A DNA stretch of 64,000 bases from Pseudomonas helvetica. GTDB taxonomy: Bacteria; Pseudomonadota; Gammaproteobacteria; Pseudomonadales; Pseudomonadaceae. The stretch covers positions 804,501-868,500 of the forward strand of contig NZ_CP150917.1 of assembly GCF_039908645.1 (NCBI RefSeq), written 5' to 3'. Below, piece after piece: positions 47,698 to 56,394 of this stretch. Position 1 is the first letter of the stretch, and every line of letters starts with the position of its first letter. The position numbers and the translations under genes are program-made. A model generated the notes under the pieces. The model did no database searches and was not told the DNA's origin. It saw only the letters and a program-made list of their open reading frames with translations.

Positions 47698-47937
47698 TCA
47701 CAGGTTGCTCGTGCAGCTGCCCATGACCTGATACGTCACGCGGTGGGTCTGGCCTTGATGATCGATGTAGACCATGGTCGCCGGCACTACGTCGCAGGCG
47801 GTGGCGGTGTTTGTCACGGAAAGCACCTTGGCGATGTCCAGCGGTTGCGCCGGGTTGTACGGAGTGGCGGGTTCGTTGCCGGCGGCCATGGCGGAGGTGG
47901 CGACAACGGTCAGAAACAGGCTGATCAAGGTTTTCAT
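47698..47937 (-). CDS. DUF2790 family exported protein
   Basis: The 79-residue protein has a signal peptide (MKTLISLFLTVVATSAMAA) and the DUF2790 body: YNPAQPLDIAKVLS, then CDVVPATMVYIDHQGQTHRVTYQVMGSC. Two cysteines may pair. The family is common in Pseudomonas and its role is unknown. It is convergent with the chemoreceptor gene and divergent from the LysR gene. Confidence 0.9.
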   Translation of the reverse strand: MKTLISLFLTVVATSAMAAGNEPATPYNPAQPLDIAKVLSVTNTATACDVVPATMVYIDHQGQTHRVTYQVMGSCTSNL

Positions 47938-48058
47938 TTTTGTGTACTCCGTGTGGGTTCCGATGATTGAAGTCTATGCCTTGCCCGCTACCGATAAAGG
48001 GGCAAGTGCCTGATGCAGCCTTACGTGAAACGCAACAGTCAGTGCCCGAGGAGGGCCT

Positions 48059-48991
48059 ATGGATTTGCTCAATAACTTGCGGGTGTTTGTCCGCGTGGTG
48101 GACAGCGGCAGCTTTACCGCTGCCGCCGACGCGCTTGAACTCTCGACCGCGCAAGTGTCCCGGTTGGTCGCGGACCTGGAGCAACATGTGCAGGCGCGCC
48201 TGCTGCAACGCACCACTCGGCGTTTGAGCCTGACCGAGGCCGGCGAGCGCTTTTTGCTGCGCAGTCGGCAAATACTCGAAGAGATGGAAGAGGCTACGGC
48301 CGAAGCGCGTGGCGCTCATCTCAAGCCCAGCGGTCGGTTGCGGGTTCACAGCATGCATGGCCTGGGTGTGCTGATTACGCCGCTGATCGCTCGATACACC
48401 GAACTCTATCCTGATGTGGTGTTCGAGCTGACCTTGTCGCAACGCAATCCGGATCCGCTGGAAGGAGGCCATGACGTGGTGATTTCGATTGCCCATGAGC
48501 TGGCCGACTCGCAGTTTGTCGCCCAGGTCGTCGGGCAGATTTACAGCGTGCCCTGCGCCTCCCCCGACTACCTGCAACGCCAGGGTGTGCCAGGCAACCC
48601 GCTGGCACTGAACGATCATCGCTGCCTGCGCATGCTGGATCCGTTGTACAGCGATCAATGGGTGTTCCATGACGAGGAGGGGGAGCACCGCGTTAGCCCG
48701 GCGAAGACCTTTCAGTGCAATGTTGCCGAGTCGATGGTCAAGGCTTCCGAGGCGGGGATGGGGGTCAGTCTGTTGCCGTTTTATACCGCGACACGGCCGT
48801 TGAGCGACGGCACGTTGCTGCGCCTGCTGCCGAGCTATCGCCCGCGTGAGCGCAATGTCTACGCGCTGTACCCGTCGCGGCGCTTTCTCGATGCGAAGGT
48901 CCGAACCTGGGTGGATTTTCTCAAGGCGGAGCTACCGCGCCTGTTCGCCGAGCATGAGGCAGTGATGAGCGATCCACGCCACTGGGCCTGA
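48059..48991 (+). CDS. LysR-family transcriptional regulator
   Basis: The 310-residue protein has an N-terminal winged helix-turn-helix (LLNNLRVFVRVVDSGSFTAAADALELSTAQVSRLVADLE) and a periplasmic-binding-like effector domain (about 90-290). The ribosome binding site GAGGAGG lies close to the ATG. Its target is unknown. The divergent DUF2790 gene is the usual first candidate. It may also act on the aromatic uptake operon, but the operator there is of another family. Confidence 0.92.
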   Translation: MDLLNNLRVFVRVVDSGSFTAAADALELSTAQVSRLVADLEQHVQARLLQRTTRRLSLTEAGERFLLRSRQILEEMEEATAEARGAHLKPSGRLRVHSMHGLGVLITPLIARYTELYPDVVFELTLSQRNPDPLEGGHDVVISIAHELADSQFVAQVVGQIYSVPCASPDYLQRQGVPGNPLALNDHRCLRMLDPLYSDQWVFHDEEGEHRVSPAKTFQCNVAESMVKASEAGMGVSLLPFYTATRPLSDGTLLRLLPSYRPRERNVYALYPSRRFLDAKVRTWVDFLKAELPRLFAEHEAVMSDPRHWA

Positions 48992-49056
48992 GATCTGAGG
49001 GCGCGCGCAGGGCGGTGTAGACTCAAGGCTTGTTTCGGTTCAGGAAGGAGTCTGGA

Positions 49057-49125
49057 GTGAAGGTCTGCTCAGTAGGGTTACCGGGTTTTGTGCCGTTGTG
49101 GGCGTGGGAGTGCCTGCCGCGATGA
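49057..49125 (+). CDS. Possible 22-codon leader ORF (GTG start)
   Basis: AGGAG lies seven bases before a GTG that opens a 22-codon frame. Its TGA overlaps the ATG of the next gene (ATGA). The reading frame of that gene also continues upstream as LLSRVTGFCAVVGVGVPAA with no stop, so the region may instead hold a one-base deletion in the true 5' end. Both readings are possible; I see no protein family match. Confidence 0.35.
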   Translation: MKVCSVGLPGFVPLWAWECLPR

Positions 49126-49808
49126 TCGGTGCCGCACTGCTCTCGCCCGAAACCCTCACGGTCGGCTGGCTGATCTACGTGCCAGTGCTGATCTGGGCCG
49201 TTGCCCGAGCACCGTGGGTCGAGTTGTTCACGGACAGTCGGCGTCAGCATTTGCTGTTTGGCACCGTGTTCGCGTTGTTCGTCCTCTGGCTGGTGCGACG
49301 GGACTTCGACACCGGCGTGTCTTATCACATCATCGGCATGACGGCGGTGACGTTATTGCTGGACTGGCCGCTGGCGATTGTCGGCGGGCTGGTGGCGCAG
49401 GTGGGGCTGGTGCTGCTCGGGCGTCAGGACCTGGCCGCGATGGGGGTCAATGGTGCGTTGCTGATTCTGTTGCCGGTGCTGGTCACCGAAGGCTGCGCGA
49501 TCCTGGTGGAGCGGGCGCAACCGCATAATCCCTTTGTGTATATCTTTTGCTCGGGCTTTTTGGCCGCCGGGCTTTCGGCGTTGCTCTGCCTGCTGGTGGG
49601 GTTGGGGCTGTTGTGGTTCGACGAGCGTTTTGCGATGCCGGAATGGCTGGAGGATTTTGTCGGTTACCTGTGGCTGATCATTTTCCCCGAGGCGTTTATC
49701 AACGGCATGGTGATCAGTTCGCTGGTGGTGTTCTGTCCCGAGTGGCTGGAGACCTTCAACCGCACGCGTTATTTGTCGGCGCCGTGGAAGGACGACGACA
49801 AGCCTTGA
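49122..49808 (+). CDS. ECF-type (CbiM-like) permease family membrane protein
   Basis: From the ATG at 49122 the protein has 228 residues and about six membrane helices, with the conserved APWVELFTDSRRQHLLFGT and VGYLWLIIFPEAFINGM. I recognise it as the Pseudomonas protein annotated as energy-coupling factor ABC transporter permease. No ECF ATPase or cobalt gene lies nearby, so its partner and substrate are unknown. An in-frame GTG at 49098 could extend it by eight residues. Confidence 0.75.
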   Translation: MIGAALLSPETLTVGWLIYVPVLIWAVARAPWVELFTDSRRQHLLFGTVFALFVLWLVRRDFDTGVSYHIIGMTAVTLLLDWPLAIVGGLVAQVGLVLLGRQDLAAMGVNGALLILLPVLVTEGCAILVERAQPHNPFVYIFCSGFLAAGLSALLCLLVGLGLLWFDERFAMPEWLEDFVGYLWLIIFPEAFINGMVISSLVVFCPEWLETFNRTRYLSAPWKDDDKP

Positions 49809-49871
49809 TCCATATCAAATGTTCGAATCGGCTGCGATTCCATGCTCTGGAAAATCCTCAGGAGCAGTGGC

Positions 49872-50087
49872 ATGAGCGTTTACGAATGGGCAAGGCAGGA
49901 ATTGCGCAACAGTCTCGAGTCGGCGCATGAGGCGGGGTTTGAACCGGGGTTGAGCCTGCGTGCCTTGCTCAGTGCGGTGGTGCAGCAGAGCAAGGGCGTA
50001 CGCAGTGTCGAGGATCTGGCCGATGAGTTGCAGTTTCTGGCGGAGAATCTCGACGACAGCCAGGACTACGGGTTCATGCGGCCCTGA
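49872..50087 (+). CDS. Small conserved hypothetical protein
   Basis: The ATG at 49872 follows AGGAG by seven bases and gives 71 residues starting MSVYEWARQELRNSLESAHEAGF and ending LQFLAENLDDSQDYGFMRP. It is soluble, acidic and helical, and belongs to a short Pseudomonas family without known function. A longer start at 49842 lacks a ribosome binding site. Confidence 0.75.
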   Translation: MSVYEWARQELRNSLESAHEAGFEPGLSLRALLSAVVQQSKGVRSVEDLADELQFLAENLDDSQDYGFMRP

Positions 50088-50096
50088 GGGGCGGGA

Positions 50097-50297
50097 TCAG
50101 TGGCGCGGGTCGAAATCTTCCGAGAACAACTCGTCTTCAGAGTCGGGGCTGACCGGAATCTTGTGTTCTTCCGAGGCCCAGGCGCCCAGATCGATCAGTT
50201 TGCAACGGTCCGAGCAAAACGGCCGGAAGGTGCTGGTCGCGCTCCATTCAACAGGGGCGCCGCAGGTTGGACATTCGACGACAGGGGGTTGGCTCAT
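50097..50297 (-). CDS. yacG: DNA gyrase inhibitor YacG
   Basis: The 66-residue zinc protein has the four ligands Cys9, Cys12, Cys28 and Cys32 ([25 protein letters not shown]) and an acidic C-terminal tail ([14 protein letters not shown]). YacG binds GyrB and inhibits gyrase in E. coli. It overlaps coaE by four bases in the conserved pilD-coaE-yacG order. Confidence 0.95.
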   Translation of the reverse strand: MSQPPVVECPTCGAPVEWSATSTFRPFCSDRCKLIDLGAWASEEHKIPVSPDSEDELFSEDFDPRH

Positions 50298-50917
50298 GAC
50301 TGGCCTCCACGCAAAGTAAGGTAAAAGTGATGCAGGCGTTCGACCTCGCTGTGCAGCCAGGCGAGGTCGCGGTCATTGACCACCACATCGTCGGCATGGC
50401 TGAGGCGGTCCTGACGGCTGGACTGGGCCTTGAGGATCGCCTGGACCTGCTGTTCGCTGGTCTGGTCGCGCTGCAAGGTTCGTTCGATCTGTAAGTGTTC
50501 CGGTGCGTCGATCACCAGCACTCGCTGGGTCATTTTGTACTGCCCGGACTCGATCAACAGCGGCGACACCAGAATCGCATAAGGTGATTGTGCGCGTGCC
50601 AGGTGCGCGGCGATTTCCTGAGCGATCAGCGGATGCAGCAACGCTTCGAGCCAGCGGCGTTCTTCGGGGACTTCAAAGATCAGCTTGCGCAGTGCTGCGC
50701 GATTCAATTGGCCATCGGCTTGCAGCACGCCGACACCGAAGTGCTCGGCAATCTGCGCCAGCGCCGGGCGACCGGGTTCGACCACCCAGCGTGCGGCATG
50801 ATCGGCATCCACCGCGTGCACACCCAGATCGATGAAGTGCTGGGCCGCCGCGCTTTTGCCGCTGCCGATGCCACCGGTCAGACCGAGAATCCAGGGTTTT
50901 TCCACAGGGGTATTCAT
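50294..50917 (-). CDS. coaE: Dephospho-CoA kinase
   Basis: The 207-residue kinase makes coenzyme A in the last biosynthetic step. The P-loop [11 protein letters not shown] is at 12-22, followed by [13 protein letters not shown]. Further on lie VSPLLIESG and a C-terminal [11 protein letters not shown]. The ATG at 50917 overlaps the pilD stop by four bases. Confidence 0.96.
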   Translation of the reverse strand: MNTPVEKPWILGLTGGIGSGKSAAAQHFIDLGVHAVDADHAARWVVEPGRPALAQIAEHFGVGVLQADGQLNRAALRKLIFEVPEERRWLEALLHPLIAQEIAAHLARAQSPYAILVSPLLIESGQYKMTQRVLVIDAPEHLQIERTLQRDQTSEQQVQAILKAQSSRQDRLSHADDVVVNDRDLAWLHSEVERLHHFYLTLRGGQS

Positions 50918-51786
50918 TTGAAACCGACAAACTGCCAATAGAAGCCGGTTATTTGACCACCCCAGAGCAAGGCAATCCAGCCGGCAATTGCCAGATAGGG
51001 TCCAAAGGGGATCGGCGTCGAGGTGTTGGTATCTTTCAGGCGCAGTAAAATCACTCCCCCCACAGCACCCACCAGCGATGAAAGCAGGACCGTCAGCGGC
51101 AGAATCTGCCAACCGCCCCAGGCACCGAGCAGCGCCAGGAGCTTGAAGTCGCCGTGACCGATACCTTCCTTGCCGGTTATCAGTTTGAACAGCCAATACA
51201 CCGACCACAGCAGCAGATAGCCGGCCACCGCCCCCCACATCGCTGCCTGCAAAGGCACGAAAAGCTCGAAGCTGTTGACGATCAGACCCAGCCACAACAA
51301 CGGCAACACCAGCACATCCGGCAGCAATTGGTGGTCGGCGTCGATCAGGCACATCGCCAATAACCCCCAACTCAGGACCAGCCCCCACGCAGCTGTCCAA
51401 CCGAAGCCGAAGTGCCAGGCGACAAACGCCGACAGCACGCCGCAGGCCAGTTCGGTCAAGGGATAGCGGGCGCTGATCGGCGCTTTGCAATTTGAGCACC
51501 GGCCGCGCAGTGCCAGGTAACTGAGCAGAGGAATGTTCTCCCAGACGCGGATTCGATGGGCGCACTGCGGGCAGTGTGAATGCGGCAACATCAGGTTGTA
51601 GGTCGGGCCCGGTGCTTCAGGGGGTAAACCCAGTACATCCAGGGCTTGTTGCCGCCAGTCGCCCTCAAGCATTTTCGGCAGGCGCCAGACCACCACGTTG
51701 AGAAAACTACCGATCACCAGCCCAAGCACTAGCGCAGTGACAACGAATGCCAGTGGGTAACCGGCCATGAATTCACTCAAGGGCAT
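50914..51786 (-). CDS. pilD: Prepilin peptidase / N-methyltransferase PilD
   Basis: The 290-residue inner-membrane enzyme cleaves and N-methylates all pilins in the window. The cytoplasmic zinc site has CPQC and CSNC pairs (residues of about 70-100). The aspartyl protease residues lie in [11 protein letters not shown] and [10 protein letters not shown]. About eight membrane helices are predicted. The start MPLSEF at 51786 is chosen because it matches the P. aeruginosa protein; TTG at 51792 is the alternative. Confidence 0.96.
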   Translation of the reverse strand: MPLSEFMAGYPLAFVVTALVLGLVIGSFLNVVVWRLPKMLEGDWRQQALDVLGLPPEAPGPTYNLMLPHSHCPQCAHRIRVWENIPLLSYLALRGRCSNCKAPISARYPLTELACGVLSAFVAWHFGFGWTAAWGLVLSWGLLAMCLIDADHQLLPDVLVLPLLWLGLIVNSFELFVPLQAAMWGAVAGYLLLWSVYWLFKLITGKEGIGHGDFKLLALLGAWGGWQILPLTVLLSSLVGAVGGVILLRLKDTNTSTPIPFGPYLAIAGWIALLWGGQITGFYWQFVGFK

Positions 51787-51788
51787 GT

Positions 51789-53006
51789 TCAAATCGCTGA
51801 GCCGAGTTGGAAAATGGGCAGGTACATGGCAACCACCAGCCCGCCGACAATGACGCCGAGCACCACCATGATGAACGGCTCCAACAGGCTGGTCAGGCTG
51901 TCGACCATATTGTCGACTTCAGCTTCATAGTAGATCGCAACTTTGTCGAGCATATCGTCGAGTGCGCCAGACTCCTCGCCAATGGCGGCCATTTGAATCG
52001 CCATGTTGGGGAAAATCCTGCTGGTGCGCATCGAGAAGTTCAATTGCATGCCGGTGGAGACATCCTGTTTGATGCGCAGAACCGCCCGTTTGAACACGAT
52101 ATTGCCAGTAGCACCTGCTACCGAATCCAGAGCTTCGACCAGGGGGACGCCTGCGGCGAAGGTGGTCGACAGGGTACGGGCAAAGCGCGCCACCGCCGAT
52201 TTGTAGAGCAGTGCGCCGAGTATCGGCATTTTCAGCAGTTTGGCATCCAGCCAGTCGCAAAAGCGTTGCGAGCGCTTGAGCGCATGGCGAAAGCTCAGGG
52301 CCCCGATGATCAGGCCGCCGAGTAACAGCCACCACCACGCCTGCATGAACTCGGACAGACCGATCACCATCAGGGTAAAGGCCGGGAGTTCTGCACCAAA
52401 TCCGGAAAACACCGACTGAAATTGCGGGACCACTTTGACCAGCAGAATGCCGGTGACGATGATTGCGACAAAGACCACGGCCAGCGGATAGGTCATGGCT
52501 TTTTTGATCTTGGCCTTGAGGCTTTCGCTTTTCTCCTTGTAGGTCGCAATCCGCTCCAGCAGCGTGTCGAGCGCGCCGGCCTGCTCGCCCGCGTCGACCA
52601 GGTTGCAGTAGAGCTCATCGAAGTACTGTGGTTTTTTACGCAGCGCGGTGGCGAAGCTGTTGCCGGCGGCGACTTCCTGTTTCACCTCGTCCACCAGCTT
52701 GCGCATGTTCGGGTTGTCGAAGCCCTCGCCGATGATGTCGAACGACTGCAGCAGCGGCACACCGGCTTTCATCATGGTCGCCATTTGCCGGGTGAAGAGA
52801 GCAATGTCCAGCGGCTTGATACGGTTGCCGAGGTTGAACAGCGAAGCGGTTTTTTTCCGTACTTTGCCCGGGTTGATCCCTTGTTTGCGTAGCTGCGCCT
52901 TGATCAAGGCCGGGTTATGACCGCTCAGCTCGCCGGTTACCTTGCTGCCTTTCCTGTCGGTGCCTTCCCAGGCGTAGACGCTGACCTTGATTGCTTTGAC
53001 CGCCAT
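51789..53006 (-). CDS. pilC: Type IV pilus platform protein PilC
   Basis: The 405-residue inner-membrane protein has two repeats of the GspF/PilC domain (about 75-190 and 280-395) and three predicted membrane helices (about 175, 230 and 380). It carries LFTRQMATMMKAGVPLLQSFDI and ARFARTLSTTFAAGVPLVEAL. It couples the PilB ATPase to pilin assembly. Two bases separate its stop from the pilD ATG, and pilB is three bases upstream. Confidence 0.96.
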   Translation of the reverse strand: MAVKAIKVSVYAWEGTDRKGSKVTGELSGHNPALIKAQLRKQGINPGKVRKKTASLFNLGNRIKPLDIALFTRQMATMMKAGVPLLQSFDIIGEGFDNPNMRKLVDEVKQEVAAGNSFATALRKKPQYFDELYCNLVDAGEQAGALDTLLERIATYKEKSESLKAKIKKAMTYPLAVVFVAIIVTGILLVKVVPQFQSVFSGFGAELPAFTLMVIGLSEFMQAWWWLLLGGLIIGALSFRHALKRSQRFCDWLDAKLLKMPILGALLYKSAVARFARTLSTTFAAGVPLVEALDSVAGATGNIVFKRAVLRIKQDVSTGMQLNFSMRTSRIFPNMAIQMAAIGEESGALDDMLDKVAIYYEAEVDNMVDSLTSLLEPFIMVVLGVIVGGLVVAMYLPIFQLGSAI

Positions 53007-53009
53007 GAC

Positions 53010-54710
53010 TCAATCCTTGGTGACCCGGTTGATTTCTTCGAGGCTGGTGATGCCCTGCATGGCCTTGAGCAAGCCCGAGGTGCGCAGGTCGTTGAAGCCG
53101 TCCTTGCGCATCTGCGTATCGATTTCCAGAGAATTGCCTTCAGCCATGATCAGCCGTTGCAGCTGCGGGGTGTTTTTCACCACTTCATAGATTCCGACTC
53201 GCCCTTTGTAGCCGTTGTTGCAGAGATCGCAACCGACGGGTTCGTAGATCGTGAAGGAGCCGATGCGTTCCCGTGGGAAGCCTTCCTTGATCAGAGTTTC
53301 GTCGGGAATCGAGAGGTTTTTTTTGCAGTGGGGGCACAGCTTGCGGGCCAGGCGCTGGGCAATGATCAGGTGCACGGCCGTGGCGATGTTGAACCCCGGG
53401 ATGCCCATGTTGTGCAGCCGGGTCAGGGTTTCAGCCGCGCTGTTGGTGTGCAGGGTGGAAAGCACCAGGTGTCCGGTTTGCGCAGCCTTGATCGCGATTT
53501 CGGCGGTTTCCAGATCGCGGATCTCGCCGACCATTATCACGTCCGGGTCCTGGCGCAGAAATGAGCGCAATGCCTGAGCGAAATCCAGGCCCTGCCTGGG
53601 ATTGACGTTGACCTGGTTGATGCCTTCCATGTTGATCTCTACCGGGTCTTCGGCGGTGGAGATATTGATGTCGACGGTATTAAGGATATTCAACCCGGTG
53701 TACAGCGACACGGTTTTCCCTGAACCCGTCGGCCCGGTGACCAGAATCAGCCCTTGAGGTTGCTTGAGCGCCGCCATATACAGGTCTTTTTGATCGGGCT
53801 CGTAACCCAGCGCGTCGATGCCCATCTGTGCACTGGAGGGGTCGAGAATCCGTATCACGATTTTTTCGCCCCACAACGTTGGCAGGGTGTTGACCCGAAA
53901 ATCGATGGATTTGCTTTTCGACAGGTGCATCTTGAGCCGCCCGTCCTGGGGTTTTCGACGTTCCGAAATGTCCAGGCTGGCCATCACCTTGAGACGGGCA
54001 GCGATGCGGTTGGCCAATTGAGTCGGCGGCCTGGCAACTTCGCGCAGCATGCCGTCGGTCCGTACCCGCACCCGATAGATTTTTTCGTAGGGCTCGAAAT
54101 GCAGGTCCGAGGAGCCGCCCTTGATCGCGTCCAGCAGCATCTTGTTGACGAAGCGCACCACCGGGGCATCGTCGGAGTCCTGGCCGGTGACAGCGTCCTG
54201 GCGCTGGTCGTCGACGGCTTTGATGTCCAGGCCCCCGAGGTCGATATCGGCCATGTCTTCCAGGCCCGTGCTGTGGCTGTCGAAGAATTTCTCGATGGCG
54301 TCGCTGAGCTTGTCGTCTTCGACCAGGATCGCTTCGGTGGTGAGCCCGGTGCTGAACTGGATATCGTTGATCGCCTGCTGATTGCTCGGGTCGGAAATGC
54401 CCACGAACAGTTTGTTGCCGCGCCGCCAGAGTGGCAGGGCGTGGTGCTGGCGAATCAGCTTTTCACTGACCAGGTCTTTGGGCTGGGAGTCTTTGTCGAG
54501 ACAGTTGAGGTCGAGGAAGGCGACGCCGAAATGCTCTGAGGCAATTTCCGCAACCTGGCGACTGCTCACCATTTTGTTCTGTACCAGATAGCTGACCAGG
54601 GAAACGCGATTGCGCTGAGCTTGCTGATACGCCTGTTGCGCGCTTTTGTCAGTGAGCAGTTCGGCCAGCACCAATTGCTTGGCCAGACCGCTGAGGGCGA
54701 TGTCATTCAT
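53010..54710 (-). CDS. pilB: Type IV pilus extension ATPase PilB
   Basis: The 566-residue hexameric ATPase has an N-terminal MshEN-type domain (about 1-150), Walker A GPTGSGKT (near 330) and the Asp box EDPVEI. VGEIRDLETAEIA follows as Walker B, then a His box (LSTLHTNSA). A tetracysteine zinc site (CPHC...CDLCNNG) is near 460-500. The ATG at 54710 gives MNDIALSG, as in other PilB. It is divergent from pilA. Confidence 0.96.
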   Translation of the reverse strand: MNDIALSGLAKQLVLAELLTDKSAQQAYQQAQRNRVSLVSYLVQNKMVSSRQVAEIASEHFGVAFLDLNCLDKDSQPKDLVSEKLIRQHHALPLWRRGNKLFVGISDPSNQQAINDIQFSTGLTTEAILVEDDKLSDAIEKFFDSHSTGLEDMADIDLGGLDIKAVDDQRQDAVTGQDSDDAPVVRFVNKMLLDAIKGGSSDLHFEPYEKIYRVRVRTDGMLREVARPPTQLANRIAARLKVMASLDISERRKPQDGRLKMHLSKSKSIDFRVNTLPTLWGEKIVIRILDPSSAQMGIDALGYEPDQKDLYMAALKQPQGLILVTGPTGSGKTVSLYTGLNILNTVDINISTAEDPVEINMEGINQVNVNPRQGLDFAQALRSFLRQDPDVIMVGEIRDLETAEIAIKAAQTGHLVLSTLHTNSAAETLTRLHNMGIPGFNIATAVHLIIAQRLARKLCPHCKKNLSIPDETLIKEGFPRERIGSFTIYEPVGCDLCNNGYKGRVGIYEVVKNTPQLQRLIMAEGNSLEIDTQMRKDGFNDLRTSGLLKAMQGITSLEEINRVTKD

Positions 54711-54783
54711 TCGATTACCAGGCACAGACCGTTCAAGACTTATAGCCTAGTCAACGGATGGAACCTCACCAGCGCTCTTGAGG

Positions 54784-54847
54784 TGACAAAAAGTGTCAGA
54801 TAGTGCGGTTCCTCGGGGTATGTGCCGGGCTTTTGCCGATCTGACAC
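54784..54847 (+). promoter_or_regulatory. Candidate PilR binding sites upstream of pilA
   Basis: TGACA-AAAAG-TGTCA is a perfect 5-5-5 inverted repeat at 54784-54798, and a further CTGACAC lies at 54841-54847. They are about 100 and 55 bases upstream of the predicted pilA transcription start, in the range for sigma-54 activator sites. Confidence 0.6.
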
Positions 54848-54871
54848 CCTGTAAGCCGGGGGCGAAGGGGT

Positions 54872-54887
54872 TGGCATGTGCTGTGCT
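54872..54887 (+). promoter_or_regulatory. Sigma-54 promoter of pilA
   Basis: TGGCATGTGCTGTGCT fits the RpoN -24/-12 pattern: GG at 54873-54874 and GC at 54885-54886 are separated by exactly ten bases. Transcription would start near 54898, about 40 bases before the pilA ATG. Confidence 0.8.
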
Positions 54888-54936
54888 TTGACTGGTTCAG
54901 GACATGAGATTTCGCCTCATGCATGGAGCCTGTTCT

Positions 54937-55347
54937 ATGAATAATCAAAAAGGTTTTACCCTCATCGAGCTGCTGATCGTGGTGGCGATCATCGGCATTC
55001 TGGCGACGTTCGCGTTGCCGCTGTATTCCAAGTATCAGGCGCGGGCGAAGGTCACCGCGGGGCTGGCGGAAATTTCAGCACTGAAGGTGCCTTTTGAAGA
55101 CATTATCAATCAGGGCACCGACCCGACACTGGCGCTGATCGGTGGTACGGCAACTACCGGTAACTGCACAATCACGGCATCGGGTACTGCTTCCAGCGGT
55201 GCAGGTACTATTGTTTGCACGATTGTCAATGCACCAGGTCCGGTGCTCAGCAAAACCATCACGCTGACGCGGACACTGGCCGGTGGCTGGACCTGCGCGA
55301 CCACCGCGCTGCAGGACTACGCGCCCAAGGGTTGCACTGGCGTCTGA
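54937..55347 (+). CDS. pilA: Major type IV pilin PilA
   Basis: The 136-residue type IVa pilin has the leader MNNQKG cleaved before [28 protein letters not shown] (Glu5). Its C-terminal half is rich in Gly, Ala, Thr and Ser and has four cysteines in two pairs (GNCTIT with IVCTIV; WTCATT with KGCTGV). The last pair is the usual D-loop. No glycosyltransferase (tfpO) gene follows. It has its own sigma-54 promoter and terminator. Confidence 0.92.
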   Translation: MNNQKGFTLIELLIVVAIIGILATFALPLYSKYQARAKVTAGLAEISALKVPFEDIINQGTDPTLALIGGTATTGNCTITASGTASSGAGTIVCTIVNAPGPVLSKTITLTRTLAGGWTCATTALQDYAPKGCTGV

Positions 55348-55364
55348 TCCTGTATCGAAGCCTC

Positions 55365-55398
55365 AATGCCTCGCCTCTACGGACGCGAGGCATTTTCT
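55365..55398 (+). terminator. Terminator after pilA
   Basis: AATGCCTCGC (55365-55374) and GCGAGGCATT (55385-55394) form a perfect 10-bp stem followed by TTCTC, 17 bases after the pilA stop. Confidence 0.75.
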
Positions 55399-55624
55399 CG
55401 ACCGTTCGATGGCATCGCGGTAATTCGATAAAACCCGCAACTTGCATGTCAACAACGCCCGGGTCATGCATTTTGCATGACTCCAGTTATTTGGTTTTTT
55501 TATAACGCATTGATTTTTATTGGTTTATTTAGCTGTCTCAAGTTGGCACGGCCTTCGCACTGTCTCTGTTAACCCTGCTGAGAAGGCATGCAGCAGACTT
55601 TCTGGAAGAACAGGAGTTACTCGT

Positions 55625-55981
55625 ATGAAGACGTTCGCTATCGCTGCCGCCGCTGCAACCGCTCTGACCCTGACCATGGCCAACGCTGCATTTGCGCAGA
55701 CCACTCAAGCCACACAGTCGCCGATGGTGGTGGCTGCCGGTGAAATGACCAAGGCCGAGGAAGCAACTTCCGATACCTGGATCACCACTAAAGTGAAAAG
55801 CGATCTGGTCACCGAGAAGGGGATTCCTGGCACCGACATCAAAGTCGAAACCAACAAAGGCGTCGTTTCTCTATCGTCGAAAGTAGCCATTACCCAGTCT
55901 CAGAAAGATATGGCCGTCGCTATCACCAAGAAAATCAAAGGTGTCAAAGCTGTATCGGCTGATGGCCTGTTGGCCCAGTAA
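55625..55981 (+). CDS. BON domain periplasmic protein
   Basis: The 118-residue protein has a signal peptide (MKTFAIAAAAATALTLTMANAAFA) and one BON domain (about 50-118: DTWITTKVKSDLV...IKVETNKGVVSLSSKV). This is an OsmY-like fold thought to bind phospholipids. The ribosome binding site AGGAG is eight bases upstream of the ATG at 55625. It stands alone. Confidence 0.88.
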   Translation: MKTFAIAAAAATALTLTMANAAFAQTTQATQSPMVVAAGEMTKAEEATSDTWITTKVKSDLVTEKGIPGTDIKVETNKGVVSLSSKVAITQSQKDMAVAITKKIKGVKAVSADGLLAQ

Positions 55982-56014
55982 GACTGAAGGTTTCCCGCCG
56001 GAGCGGGGAGAAGC

Positions 56015-56088
56015 AAAAGATCGCAGCCTGCAGCAGCTCCTACAGACCATGATTTTGGCGTAGGAGCTGCCGCAGGCTGCGATCTTTT
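56015..56088. repeat. REP-like inverted repeat (AAAAGATCGCAGCCTGC type)
   Basis: Two nearly perfect 29-base arms (56015-56043 and 56060-56088) contain AAAAGATCGCAGCCTGC and GCAGCTCCTAC. This is a different REP family from the others in the window. It lies between convergent genes. Confidence 0.75.
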
Positions 56089-56092
56089 CCAA

Positions 56093-56392
56093 TCAGTTTC
56101 CGCGTTTGCTGGTGATCCGTACCAGGCGGTTGCCTTCAAAGCGCAGGTATTGGTACATGCCGCTGTTCGGACCGTAGGTCCATTCCTCAACCGGGACTTC
56201 TTCCCGGCGATTGGCGCTGCGTTTGTAGCCCAACGCATCACGTGCAACCGGCTCGCCACATTTGTGCAGCACTTCACTGGTGCGATCGCCGACGCTGATC
56301 AACTGACTGCCGCAGCGCAAGGTATCGGTCTGGGCTTGCACCTGGCTGGCGAAGAACGCCAGTGCCAGGCTGATCAGCAATCGGCTATTCAT
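56093..56392 (-). CDS. DUF2845 family exported protein
   Basis: The 99-residue protein has a signal peptide (MNSRLLISLALAFFASQVQA) and the DUF2845 pattern: TLRCGSQLISVGDRTSEVLHKCGEP with two cysteines, then WTYGPNSGMYQYLRFEGNRLVRI. The family is periplasmic and of unknown function. It starts two bases after the stop of the upstream DUF748 gene, so the two are one transcription unit. Confidence 0.9.
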   Translation of the reverse strand: MNSRLLISLALAFFASQVQAQTDTLRCGSQLISVGDRTSEVLHKCGEPVARDALGYKRSANRREEVPVEEWTYGPNSGMYQYLRFEGNRLVRITSKRGN

Positions 56393-56394
56393 GC

